NCBI GenBank assembly: GCA_012519125.1
Contig: JAAYQY010000032.1
Span: 1 to 12,319, forward strand
Direction of reading: 5' to 3'
Source of the DNA: Spirochaetales bacterium
GTDB taxonomy: Bacteria; Spirochaetota; Spirochaetia; Sphaerochaetales; Sphaerochaetaceae
DNA: 12,319 bases
In this document: piece by piece, positions 6,210-12,319 of the stretch
How the letters are laid out: each line of letters starts with the position of its first letter
How positions within the stretch are numbered: the first letter of the stretch is position 1
Notes under the pieces: model-generated
Databases searched by the model: none
What the model was told of the DNA's origin: nothing
Seen by the model: the letters and a program-made list of their open reading frames with translations, nothing else
Position numbers and translations under genes: made by a program

Positions 6210-6881
6210 ATGAAAAAAGAATTCGATCCTGATGCCTATGGCATCATCGGCCTGGGAAGGTTTGGACTCTCTCTTGCCATGGAGCTTACCAAAGCAGGAA
6301 AGCACGTCATTGTCCTGGAGATAGAGGCTGAGAAACTGGATGCAGTGAAGGACCAGATCGAGAACATCTATCCAGTGAAGGCCATCACGACCGATGTACT
6401 CAACGAGTCAGGCATTTCCCATTGCCAAACGGCGATAGTCTGCATCGGAAAGGACATTGAATCAAATATCCTGGTGACCATGAGCCTGTTGGAACTGGGT
6501 ATCCCCCGTGTCATTGCCAAAGCCACCAGCCCCAACCATGGAAAGGTGCTGGAGCGCATTGGTGCTGAGGCAGTCTTTCCGGAAGTGGAGATGGGGTCTC
6601 GTCTTGCGCGTTCCTTGGTGTCTACCGGCACCTTGGACTTTCTGGAGCTTTGCGAGGACTTCTCCATTGCAAATATTTCGATCACCTCTGTGTTTGCCAA
6701 CCAGACAGTCGCCGATATCAATCTCCGCAAACGGTATCACCTGAACATCATCGTGGTGGTTCGGAACGAGAAGGCCATCAGCGAGATTGTACCGGAGCTG
6801 ATGCTGCTGGAGAACGATGTGCTGGTGGTTGGCGGAACCAACGAAGCCATCAAACGATTTGAGAAGGCTAATGAAGACTAG
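6210..6881 (+). CDS. ktrA: Ktr potassium system regulatory subunit KtrA (RCK domain)
   Basis: This 223-residue cytoplasmic protein forms the octameric nucleotide-binding ring under KtrB and opens or closes the K+ pathway in response to ATP versus ADP. The RCK_N Rossmann fold opens with GLGRFG at 14-19 and the acidic residue Glu37 after the second strand, as in nucleotide-binding RCK proteins. A TrkA_C domain occupies about 140-223 (LRKRYHLNIIVVVRNEKAI near 172-190, NDVLVVGG near 203-210). The ATG has a GGGGAGG site and follows ktrB by 15 bases. The TAG stop overlaps the stop of the convergent gamma-carbonic-anhydrase gene by four bases. Length and domain order are normal for KtrA/TrkA single-copy subunits. 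Confidence 0.95.
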   Translation: MKKEFDPDAYGIIGLGRFGLSLAMELTKAGKHVIVLEIEAEKLDAVKDQIENIYPVKAITTDVLNESGISHCQTAIVCIGKDIESNILVTMSLLELGIPRVIAKATSPNHGKVLERIGAEAVFPEVEMGSRLARSLVSTGTLDFLELCEDFSIANISITSVFANQTVADINLRKRYHLNIIVVVRNEKAISEIVPELMLLENDVLVVGGTNEAIKRFEKANED

Positions 6882-7399
6882 CCGATCGCTTGGCTTCCGT
6901 TTGCCAGATCCTGTGCATAGTGAGCGTACTCCTCGGTGTTCTCCCTGATCTTCTCGTACTCCTCATCGGTGAGGGTGCGCACCAGCTTGGCGGGAACGCC
7001 CATCAAAAGGGAGCGGGGAGGAAAGCTCTTGTTCGGAGAGACCACCGATCCTGCACCCACCAAGGACTGCTCGCCGATATAACTCCCGTCCAACACGATG
7101 GCTCCCATCCCGATGAGGCACTCATTTGCGATGGTGCAGGCGTGCAGGATGGCACTGTGGCCAACCGTGCATCGGGCACCCACCACAAGGTTCTGATCCT
7201 TGGTTACGTGCAACACTGCATTGTCCTGGATGTTGGTCTGCTCTCCGATCTCAATCGATCCCACGTCTGCTCTGAGGGTGGCATGAAACCAGACCGAGCA
7301 GCCGTCTTTGAGCGTAACGTTCCCGATCAGGTCTGCAGAGGGGGCGATATAGCAATCTTTTCCAACCAGTGGTTTGTGTGTGTTGTGTGTATAGAGCAT
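6878..7399 (-). CDS. Gamma-carbonic-anhydrase-family protein (left-handed beta-helix, hexapeptide repeats)
   Basis: This 173-residue cytoplasmic trimer-forming protein is of the YrdA/PaaY/Cam type. Hexapeptide-repeat strands run from about 18 to 140, followed by a C-terminal helix (144-166). The metal ligands of this family are present as His64, His81 and His86 (in DNAVLH, TVGH and SAILH), together with the conserved Arg43, Asp45, Gln58 and Asp59 of the active site. The long acidic loop carrying Cam's proton-shuttle glutamate appears absent, as in CamH/YrdA-type members, which often show little carbonic anhydrase activity. No strong ribosome binding site is visible before the ATG at 7399. The gene is divergent from the zinc-uptake operon across 111 bases. 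Reversible CO2 hydration is possible but not assured. Confidence 0.93.
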   Translation of the reverse strand: MLYTHNTHKPLVGKDCYIAPSADLIGNVTLKDGCSVWFHATLRADVGSIEIGEQTNIQDNAVLHVTKDQNLVVGARCTVGHSAILHACTIANECLIGMGAIVLDGSYIGEQSLVGAGSVVSPNKSFPPRSLLMGVPAKLVRTLTDEEYEKIRENTEEYAHYAQDLANGSQAIG

Positions 7400-7406
7400 G
7401 GCTCGA

Positions 7407-7421
7407 TTGAATCATATTCAA
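7407..7421. promoter_or_regulatory. Short palindrome upstream of the gamma-CA gene
   Basis: TTGAAT (7407-7412) and ATTCAA (7416-7421) form a perfect inverted repeat around CAT. On the minus strand it contains TATGAT (7416-7411), a possible -10 box about a dozen bases before the ATG of the gamma-CA gene. No good -35 is found at the right distance, so this is a weak promoter or operator candidate. Confidence 0.35.
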
Positions 7422-7444
7422 ACAGTGATGTACAGAGAGAGGGA

Positions 7445-7469
7445 AAATTTGCGAATGACTTGCAAATTT
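7445..7469. promoter_or_regulatory. zur box: Zur operator candidate in the znuA upstream region
   Basis: A perfect inverted repeat has AAATTTGC (7445-7452) and GCAAATTT (7462-7469) around a nine-base spacer. The symmetry continues partly inward (TTGCGAAT against TTGCAAGT on the opposite strand, six of eight matching) around a central G at 7457, giving a 25-bp imperfect palindrome. It overlaps the -35 box of the znuA promoter and lies between znuA and the divergent gamma-CA gene. A Fur-family zinc repressor is encoded at the end of the same operon, so this is its most probable binding site. Confidence 0.75.
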
Positions 7470-7488
7470 GTATCAACTTCAGTATCTT
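7460..7488 (+). promoter_or_regulatory. Promoter of the znuA-znuC-znuB-zur operon
   Basis: TTGCAA (7460-7465) and TATCTT (7483-7488) are separated by 17 bases, each matching four of six consensus positions. The predicted start lies near 7495, a few bases before the AGGAGG site at 7501-7506. The -35 lies inside the palindrome, so a bound repressor would exclude polymerase. Confidence 0.6.
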
Positions 7489-7510
7489 TCAGTACGTACC
7501 AGGAGGTACC

Positions 7511-8428
7511 ATGAACAAGCATTTTTCCACTTTCTTGTATACGTTGCTTCTTGTTCCGGCCCTTGTGTTCTCAACGGGGACTCGTGAACAAGCACCAGAT
7601 GATACCTTGCCCGTTGTGGCAGTGAGCATTCTGCCCCAGGCCTATTTTGTGGATAGGATCGCCCCGTCCTTGGTCGATACCCTCACCTTGGTGGGAGAGG
7701 GACAGAACCCCCACTCCTACGAACCTTCCCCCTCACAGATGGCCCGCTTGGCCAAGGCGGATGTGTGGATTCTCAGCGGAACGGACTTCGAACATGCACT
7801 CGAGGACAAGATCCAGGCCTTGTATCCCAATCTGCTCGTGGTCGACGGAACGAAAGGCATGACCTTGCGCACGTTGGAAGCTCATGACCATGCCGAGGAA
7901 GAGGTCCATGAGGAGAACGACGAGCATGATTTGAACATCGACCGTCACACGTGGTTGGGTTGGTCCCAGGCAAAGGTTCTGGCACAGAATACCGAGCAAG
8001 CCCTGCTCTCTGTGCTCGATGAGCAGCATCATGCAGTGGTGCAAGCAAACACTGAAGCCCTGCTTTCCGAAATAGATGCACTCTTTTCCGATATGCAAAA
8101 GAAACTCGCTCATCTTTCTGGCAGTACCGTCTTTGTCTATCATCCCTCTTTCGGTTACTTTCTCGATTCACTCTCTCTCATCCAGGAAGCGGTGGAGACC
8201 GGAGGAAAGGAACCTACTGCACGAGATCTCTCACTTCTGATCGAGAAAGCGAAGGCAGAGCAGGCGAAAGCAATTTTCGTACAGAAGCAGTTCCCCGTTG
8301 CCAGTGCCCAGACCTTGGCAAAATCAGTTGGGGCAGAGGTGGTTGCCCTCGATCCCCTCGCCTATGAGTGGATGGAGAATATCCGCCTGATGAGTGAAGC
8401 GCTTTTACACGTAGGAAAGGGGAGGTAG
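7511..8428 (+). CDS. znuA: Zinc ABC transporter periplasmic binding protein ZnuA
   Basis: This 305-residue cluster A-I (ZnuA/TroA) metal-binding protein captures Zn(II) in the periplasm and delivers it to ZnuB. Residues 1-22 are a signal sequence. The four expected ligand positions are visible: His68 in NPHSYEPSP, His146 in DRHTWLG, His211 in VYHPSFGYFLD, and Asp281 in LDPLAYEW. A His/acid-rich loop at 124-140 (His125, 127, 133, 139) before the second ligand is characteristic of zinc rather than manganese members. There is no cysteine anywhere, so it is not a lipoprotein and must be soluble or held by its signal helix. The frame is open far upstream, but the AGGAGG at 7501-7506 and the signal peptide fix the start at 7511. 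It is the first gene of the operon. Confidence 0.95.
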   Translation: MNKHFSTFLYTLLLVPALVFSTGTREQAPDDTLPVVAVSILPQAYFVDRIAPSLVDTLTLVGEGQNPHSYEPSPSQMARLAKADVWILSGTDFEHALEDKIQALYPNLLVVDGTKGMTLRTLEAHDHAEEEVHEENDEHDLNIDRHTWLGWSQAKVLAQNTEQALLSVLDEQHHAVVQANTEALLSEIDALFSDMQKKLAHLSGSTVFVYHPSFGYFLDSLSLIQEAVETGGKEPTARDLSLLIEKAKAEQAKAIFVQKQFPVASAQTLAKSVGAEVVALDPLAYEWMENIRLMSEALLHVGKGR

Positions 8429-8430
8429 TG

Positions 8431-9204
8431 ATGAACGTACCCATCGTTCTCCATTTTCATGATGTCTCGTTCTCCTATCCCCACCTCATGGTCCTGGAAG
8501 AGGTGGGCTTTCACGTGCATGAAGGGGAGTTCATCGCACTCGTAGGTCCAAACGGTTCGGGCAAGACCACCCTGCTCAAGCTCATCCTTGGCCTTGAGCA
8601 GCCAAAATCAGGAAGCATTGAGTTGTTGGGGCAGAATCCCAGCAAAGCACGGGTTCAGATCGGGTATGTCCCCCAGCACGCCTCCTATGATCCAAGTTTC
8701 CCCATCTCCGTCCTGGAGGTAGTGAGGATGGGGATGGTGGAAGCTCGTGGCCGGCAGCCCAAAGAGAAGCTGAGGCAGCTGGCCCTCGAAGCCCTGCATC
8801 AGGTCGAGCTTGCCTCACTTGCCGACCGTCCCTACAGTGACCTCAGTGGAGGACAGAGAAGAAGGGTCCTGGTAGCCCGTGCATTGGCATCCAAACCGAA
8901 CATGCTCATCCTCGATGAACCTGCTGCCAATATGGACAAGGAGAGTGAACAGCGTCTCTATGAGACCTTGGCCAAACTCAAGGGAAAGACAACTGTGCTT
9001 ATCGTCACCCATGATATGAAGAGGGTCTCTGCCCTTACCGACCGTGTCTTCTGCATCGATGCCCACAAGGAGGGCAAGGTCGGACGGACGGTAGTCCAGC
9101 ACATGCTGGAAGAAGAGCCGGATGATGGGGTCAAACGCATTCTTCATGATGTGGAAATTCCTGCAGACCAATGCCGCTATCCCCAGGAGGCAGGCAATGA
9201 GTGA
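8431..9204 (+). CDS. znuC: Zinc ABC transporter ATP-binding protein ZnuC
   Basis: This cytoplasmic ATPase of the zinc importer has 257 residues. Motifs are Walker A GPNGSGKT at 39-46, Q-loop Gln82 in GYVPQHA, signature LSGGQ at 138-142 followed by RRRV, Walker B MLILDEP at 158-164, and H-loop His194 in VTHDM. The final 30 residues carry scattered His, Asp and Glu and a Cys (HMLEEEPDD, LHDVEI, Cys248), resembling the regulatory tails of metal-importer ATPases. Downstream of a GGGGAGG site, the junction TAGTGATG offers both GTG at 8428 (overlapping the znuA stop) and ATG at 8431. The ATG is preferred. The 3' end overlaps znuB by eight bases. Zinc rather than manganese is deduced from the neighbours. 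Confidence 0.94.
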   Translation: MNVPIVLHFHDVSFSYPHLMVLEEVGFHVHEGEFIALVGPNGSGKTTLLKLILGLEQPKSGSIELLGQNPSKARVQIGYVPQHASYDPSFPISVLEVVRMGMVEARGRQPKEKLRQLALEALHQVELASLADRPYSDLSGGQRRRVLVARALASKPNMLILDEPAANMDKESEQRLYETLAKLKGKTTVLIVTHDMKRVSALTDRVFCIDAHKEGKVGRTVVQHMLEEEPDDGVKRILHDVEIPADQCRYPQEAGNE

Positions 9205-10057
9205 GTTCATGGGTTTTTTTGACGCTCTGTTCAGCCCCGATTTCCCCTTTGTCCGCAACGCTTTTTTCGCAGGGGTGCTCTCTTCGGTCCTCTTCGGGGT
9301 GCTCGGCTCGGTAGTTACCGTCAAACGAATCGCGGGCCTTGCCGGAGCCATCAGCCATGCAGTGCTGGGCGGCATCGGCATTTCGCTCTACCTTTCGGCA
9401 ACCGGCATGGTTCCTAATCTCAGTCCCATGGTTGGGGCTATAGTCTTCGCCCTGCTCTCGGCGCTCATCATCGGTACGGTCTCGTTGAAGTCCAAACAGC
9501 GTGAGGATACGGTCATCCAGGCAATCTGGGCGATAGGGATGAGCATCGGGGTGCTCTTTATGGCCAAGACCCCAGGGTATACAGACCCCTCCAGTTATCT
9601 GTTCGGCAACATCCTTTTGATCTCCACCCAAGATCTTGTCTTGCTTTTTGCCCTCGATGTGGTGGTAATCCTGCTTGCCTGGTACTTCTATCCACAGATT
9701 GAGGCAACCAGCTTTGATGAGGAGTTCAGCCAGGTGCGGGGTATTCCCACACGCTTGGTGTTCTTGGTCATCCTTGCCATTACTGCGGTTGCAGTGGTGC
9801 TGCTGCAGACTTTTGTCGGTATTGTCATGGTGATAGCCATGCTCACCCTGCCTGCAGGAACTGCAGGATTCGGAGCGAAGAACCTTGTTGCCATGATGGT
9901 GGGTTCGACGCTCTTTGCACTCCTTTTCTCCTTTGCCGGGCTTGTTTCAGGGTGGGTGCTGGACCTCCCGGTAGGTGCAATGGTAGTGGTCATTGCTGGA
10001 GCCTTTTTTCTTGGGCGCTCGGTGGGACATCTGATAAAGATGAGGAGGAGCAGATGA
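9197..10057 (+). CDS. znuB: Zinc ABC transporter permease ZnuB
   Basis: This 286-residue integral inner-membrane protein of the ABC-3 (ZnuB/TroC) family forms the metal translocation path. Hydrophobic segments recur at about 23-42, 54-70, 78-96, 108-123, 146-165, 186-215, 228-250 and 258-275. The cytoplasmic motif DEEFSQVRGI at 174-183 is the family's contact with the ATPase. The frame runs 25 codons further upstream inside znuC, but the ATG at 9197 is preceded by CAGGAGG and gives the normal N-terminus. It overlaps znuC by eight bases and zur by four (ATGA), so all are translated in coupling. No missing segment is seen. Confidence 0.94.
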   Translation: MSEFMGFFDALFSPDFPFVRNAFFAGVLSSVLFGVLGSVVTVKRIAGLAGAISHAVLGGIGISLYLSATGMVPNLSPMVGAIVFALLSALIIGTVSLKSKQREDTVIQAIWAIGMSIGVLFMAKTPGYTDPSSYLFGNILLISTQDLVLLFALDVVVILLAWYFYPQIEATSFDEEFSQVRGIPTRLVFLVILAITAVAVVLLQTFVGIVMVIAMLTLPAGTAGFGAKNLVAMMVGSTLFALLFSFAGLVSGWVLDLPVGAMVVVIAGAFFLGRSVGHLIKMRRSR

Positions 10058-10437
10058 CCAAGGCAAGAAAAGCCATCTTGGAAGCCCTGAAGGCAAGTGT
10101 CCAACCCGTGACGGCTATGATGCTCGCCAAAGAACCTTCGCTTTCGTACGACCAAGCAACGGTGTATCGTAATTTGCACTACCTTGAAGAGTTGGGGATG
10201 GCACAATCCTTCATACTGCACTGCAGCGAACACGGCACCGAGCGCTACTACAGCTATCGGGGAGCCGACAGCGGTATCCATCACCACTGGTTTCACTGTG
10301 AGAAGTGTCACCGCTTCATCGATCTTGGAAGCTGCGGCTATGATGAGCAGATGCACGCTTGGGAGAAGAAGTGGGACTTCACCATCACCGATCATACCTT
10401 CTTTCTGACCGGAATCTGCAGTGCCTGCAAAGCCTAG
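10054..10437 (+). CDS. zur: Fur-family zinc uptake regulator (Zur-like)
   Basis: This 127-residue metal-dependent repressor has its helix-turn-helix in LSYDQATVYRNLHYLEELG at about 30-48. The dimerisation half carries the structural zinc cysteines as Cys82-x2-Cys85 and Cys122-x2-Cys125, and the histidine cluster HHHWFH at 76-81. Asp90, Cys94, His101 and His114 are further ligand candidates. It is shorter than typical Fur (about 150) because the N-terminus starts almost at the HTH. Zinc specificity is inferred from the operon: the ATG overlaps the znuB stop by four bases and follows GAGGAGG. It probably represses its own operon at the palindrome upstream of znuA. Its TAG overlaps the stop of the convergent luxR-type gene. 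Another Fur-family specificity cannot be excluded by sequence. Confidence 0.9.
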   Translation: MTKARKAILEALKASVQPVTAMMLAKEPSLSYDQATVYRNLHYLEELGMAQSFILHCSEHGTERYYSYRGADSGIHHHWFHCEKCHRFIDLGSCGYDEQMHAWEKKWDFTITDHTFFLTGICSACKA

Positions 10438-11351
10438 CTGTTGAGTAGTGAGAAGAGTTGAAGTCGGTTGTTGATGCCTAGTTTGGCATAGATGTTCTTG
10501 ATGTGGGTCTTCACGGTATTGGGGGAGATGAAGAGCTTCTTCGCAATCTCCTGATTGCTCAGTCCCTCCACCAAAAGCGTGATGATCTCCTTCTCACGGT
10601 CCGAAATCCCCAGTTGCTTCGCCTTTGCAGAAGTGAGCTTTCCTGGCTTCTCATAGGTGAGGAAGTATCGGCGGCTGATGAAGTAGTAGAGATAGACCGA
10701 AAGCACGGCAAAGCTCAGATAGATCAGCTTGAATGCCACCATCCTGAAGAACAACAGGTCCAGGGGAAAGAGGAAGACCAACGGCAGGAAGGTGTAGCAG
10801 ATGCCCTTCAGCAACCGCTCCTCCTCCCATGTTGTCGCTCGTTTTGCATAGATGCATCCAAGGATTCCGTGGATCACCAGAAACATGCTTGCACTGAAAA
10901 AGTGGTAGCGAGTGGTGTCATCCAGGGCTTTTACCCAATCGCCTCCGCTTTTTGCGAAGACAATCCACAAGCTGAGGATGAAAAAGAGGAAGATCAAGAG
11001 GGTGAGAATCCGATTGCCCAGATGCTTCTGCTCGTCGCTGGCTGTGATGAGTTTGATCAAGTACCTGCTTAGCAGGAGCAGCAGCATGGTGGTCAAGAGG
11101 ATGGAGAGCAGGGTGGCTCCCAAGGCATATATCTCATACGATTTCGATTGGAGGGTCTGCTCATCCAGTACCCGGCTCAGATAGGTGGTCAGCAAGGTGA
11201 GGCAGACTTGTAAGCTCAACGGGGTGAGGACGGTAAGGAACGAGTCGGTATAGGCATCGTTCATACGGACGCGCAACAGGACGCACAAGCACGTTATGGA
11301 GACCACCAGGGCTGTGGTAAGGAAGAGCAGAAAGTCGGATAGGATCAGCAT
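10434..11351 (-). CDS. Membrane-anchored LuxR-type transcriptional regulator (seven predicted helices plus HTH)
   Basis: This 305-residue protein has seven hydrophobic helices, at about 6-28, 38-58, 76-97, 116-134, 150-168, 186-203 and 206-226, followed by a short linker and a LuxR-type HTH at 246-303. The HTH shows LGISDREKEIITLLVEGLSNQEIAKKL with recognition helix SPNTVKTHIKNIYAKLG (276-292). It has no receiver, PAS or autoinducer domain, so the membrane part is presumably the sensor. The ATG at 11351 is chosen because GGAGGG stands five bases before it; a GTG at 11378 would add nine residues without a good site. It lies 37 bases downstream of an outer-membrane-type gene in the same direction, so it may be co-transcribed with it. 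Signal and targets are unknown. The 3' end overlaps the zur stop codon. Confidence 0.9.
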   Translation of the reverse strand: MLILSDFLLFLTTALVVSITCLCVLLRVRMNDAYTDSFLTVLTPLSLQVCLTLLTTYLSRVLDEQTLQSKSYEIYALGATLLSILLTTMLLLLLSRYLIKLITASDEQKHLGNRILTLLIFLFFILSLWIVFAKSGGDWVKALDDTTRYHFFSASMFLVIHGILGCIYAKRATTWEEERLLKGICYTFLPLVFLFPLDLLFFRMVAFKLIYLSFAVLSVYLYYFISRRYFLTYEKPGKLTSAKAKQLGISDREKEIITLLVEGLSNQEIAKKLFISPNTVKTHIKNIYAKLGINNRLQLFSLLNS

Positions 11352-11388
11352 AGAGGCCCTCCGGAAAAATCCTATCACATAACCGGTG

Positions 11389-12319
11389 CTAGAACCATGC
11401 TTGCAGGCCTACCATGACCACATCATTATCGTCCCAACTCTTGTAGAGGCTGCTCTTGGTGCCTAATGCACCGTAGAAGGTTGCTTTCCCAAACACCTGG
11501 AGATTGTCCTCTAGAGCATAGGAGAGGCCAAGCAGAAATGCATATCCTTCACTCTCCATCTGATACGTCAAGGCACCTCGGAGTGTCAGCTTCTGTTGTA
11601 TCAGCGGATACTCCACCACGAAGATGAGCGTGTTCTCATATGCCTTCCCATCATAGGAGGAGAGAACATCGATATCAGAAGCATTGGTGCTGAAGTCGAA
11701 CACATACCTTCCTTGATAGGCAAGGGCAACGAAAGCCGAAGTGGAAGGGTGGGTATAGGAGAGCTCGGCAAGGTAGGCGAGTTTGTTGTTGAAGAGAGCG
11801 CTGTCACTTCCCGATCTGTCCTCACTGAGAAAGAAGCCACCTTCAAAGGCCAACGTGAAGGGCTCAAAAAAGAGACTGGATTCCAGACCGAAGAGCTGGT
11901 AGCGGGTGTAGATCAGGTCTAGAGAGAGTGGTGCCAGGCTTGTGATCGAAAATCCCGGGTCAGGATAGTAGCCATTGAAATAGAGCAGTCCTGTATCCAG
12001 CTTCCCTTTTGAGATGCGATAGCGGCTGCCTATTTCGTATGCTGAGAGTGTGTGGGTATCCATCTCTGTAAAGGTAGCAGTTGAGAAGGCTGGTGGGATG
12101 AGGCTGTATCGCCCCTCGGTGGGAAGGTAGGAGGGGGTGAACCCAGGCTTGAACAGCAGTTCCAGTGAACTGGCTTCCCAATAGGTGGTGAAGAGGGTCA
12201 TGAAGGTCGGCCGCTTCATCTTCTCCAAGTCGTCAACCAGCCCACGCCTGAGATCCCTGCCTTGCAACACGTCCACGACATGCGTTGTGGAGGCACTACC
12301 CCAAGGATGGGTGAACAAC
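11389..12319 (-). CDS. Probable outer-membrane beta-barrel protein (partial, N-terminus outside window)
   Basis: The frame is open from the right edge to the TAG at 11389, giving 309 residues with no credible start inside, so the N-terminus and any signal peptide are missing. The visible part is rich in alternating, aromatic-containing strands (LDTGLLYFNGYYPD, LESSLFFEPFTLAFEGGFFL, LAYLAELSYTH, TLRGALTYQ, VFGKATFYGAL) separated by short polar turns. It ends in VGLQAWF, the terminal aromatic residue expected of BAM-assembled barrels. Near the left of the fragment, residues 18-34 (LQGRDLRRGLVDDLEKM) followed by WEASSLELLFKP resemble the layout of large DUF1302-like porins, but I cannot confirm that family. 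It lies immediately upstream of the membrane LuxR-type gene. Its cargo or function is unknown. Confidence 0.75.
   Translation of the reverse strand, partial: LFTHPWGSASTTHVVDVLQGRDLRRGLVDDLEKMKRPTFMTLFTTYWEASSLELLFKPGFTPSYLPTEGRYSLIPPAFSTATFTEMDTHTLSAYEIGSRYRISKGKLDTGLLYFNGYYPDPGFSITSLAPLSLDLIYTRYQLFGLESSLFFEPFTLAFEGGFFLSEDRSGSDSALFNNKLAYLAELSYTHPSTSAFVALAYQGRYVFDFSTNASDIDVLSSYDGKAYENTLIFVVEYPLIQQKLTLRGALTYQMESEGYAFLLGLSYALEDNLQVFGKATFYGALGTKSSLYKSWDDNDVVMVGLQAWF

Noticed and set aside
6890..7510. Long upstream extension of the znuA frame (total 512 codons), as if a fused N-terminal domain existed
   Set aside because: The extension is antisense to the gamma-CA gene and crosses the promoter and operator. 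The AGGAGG and signal peptide place the true start at 7511.
9122..9196. N-terminal extension of ZnuB within znuC
   Set aside because: The extra 25 residues are polar and lie inside the znuC coding end, while the ATG at 9197 has a strong ribosome binding site.
10503..11072. Plus-strand open frame of 189 codons
   Set aside because: It is antisense to the membrane LuxR-type gene, whose HTH and seven helices are convincing.
12316..12318. TTG at the right edge as the start of the barrel gene
   Set aside because: It has no visible ribosome binding site and no signal peptide follows. The frame simply continues beyond the window, so the gene is treated as truncated.
1..12319. Defence systems, mobile elements, CRISPR, tRNA or rRNA genes
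   Set aside because: No regularly spaced repeats, transposase or integrase, phage, nuclease or toxin-antitoxin signatures and no cloverleaf or rRNA-like stretches were seen. The content is transport, metal homeostasis and regulation.

Overview
The window is a gene-dense bacterial chromosome segment of moderate G+C (a little above half, by eye). Almost all of it is coding, with four-base overlaps between neighbouring genes and strong AGGAGG-type ribosome binding sites. A diderm host is implied by a C-terminal piece of an outer-membrane-barrel-like protein ending in Phe and by a periplasmic zinc-binding protein. The gene content, together with a seven-helix membrane LuxR regulator, makes a spirochaete of the Sphaerochaeta/Treponema type my best guess. 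That guess rests on general resemblance, not on a search. No rRNA, tRNA, CRISPR array, insertion sequence, integrase or phage gene was seen.

Left part (1-3280, minus strand): a four-gene operon reading GntR/YtrA-type repressor, SPFH (stomatin/slipin-like) membrane protein, LolD/MacB-type ABC ATPase, and MacB/FtsX-type permease running off the left edge. A near-consensus promoter with a built-in inverted repeat lies just upstream of the repressor, so the operon is probably autorepressed. Multi-membrane-pass SPFH proteins are not usual partners of this exporter class, so this is the most unusual locus in the window.

Next (3296-4840, minus strand): a ferritin with all its ferroxidase residues, then a pirin, each followed by a hairpin terminator. 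The hairpin between them sits directly before the pirin ribosome binding site, so pirin expression may depend on read-through. The ferritin promoter carries its own palindrome.

Middle (4857-6881, plus strand): ktrB and ktrA, a complete Ktr-type potassium uptake system. KtrB is the membrane channel subunit and KtrA the nucleotide-binding gating ring.

Then (6878-10437): a gamma-carbonic-anhydrase-family gene on the minus strand, divergent from a plus-strand znuA-znuC-znuB-zur operon (zinc binding protein, ATPase, permease and Fur-family zinc repressor). The divergent intergenic region holds a perfect 8-bp inverted repeat overlapping the znuA -35 box, a strong Zur operator candidate. The local repressor probably controls its own operon and perhaps the carbonic-anhydrase-like gene.

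Right part (10434-12319, minus strand): a seven-helix membrane LuxR-type regulator downstream of a truncated outer-membrane-barrel-like gene of unknown function. Both convergent gene pairs in the window (ktrA/gamma-CA and zur/luxR) interlock through the same four bases, CTAG, which supply both stop codons.
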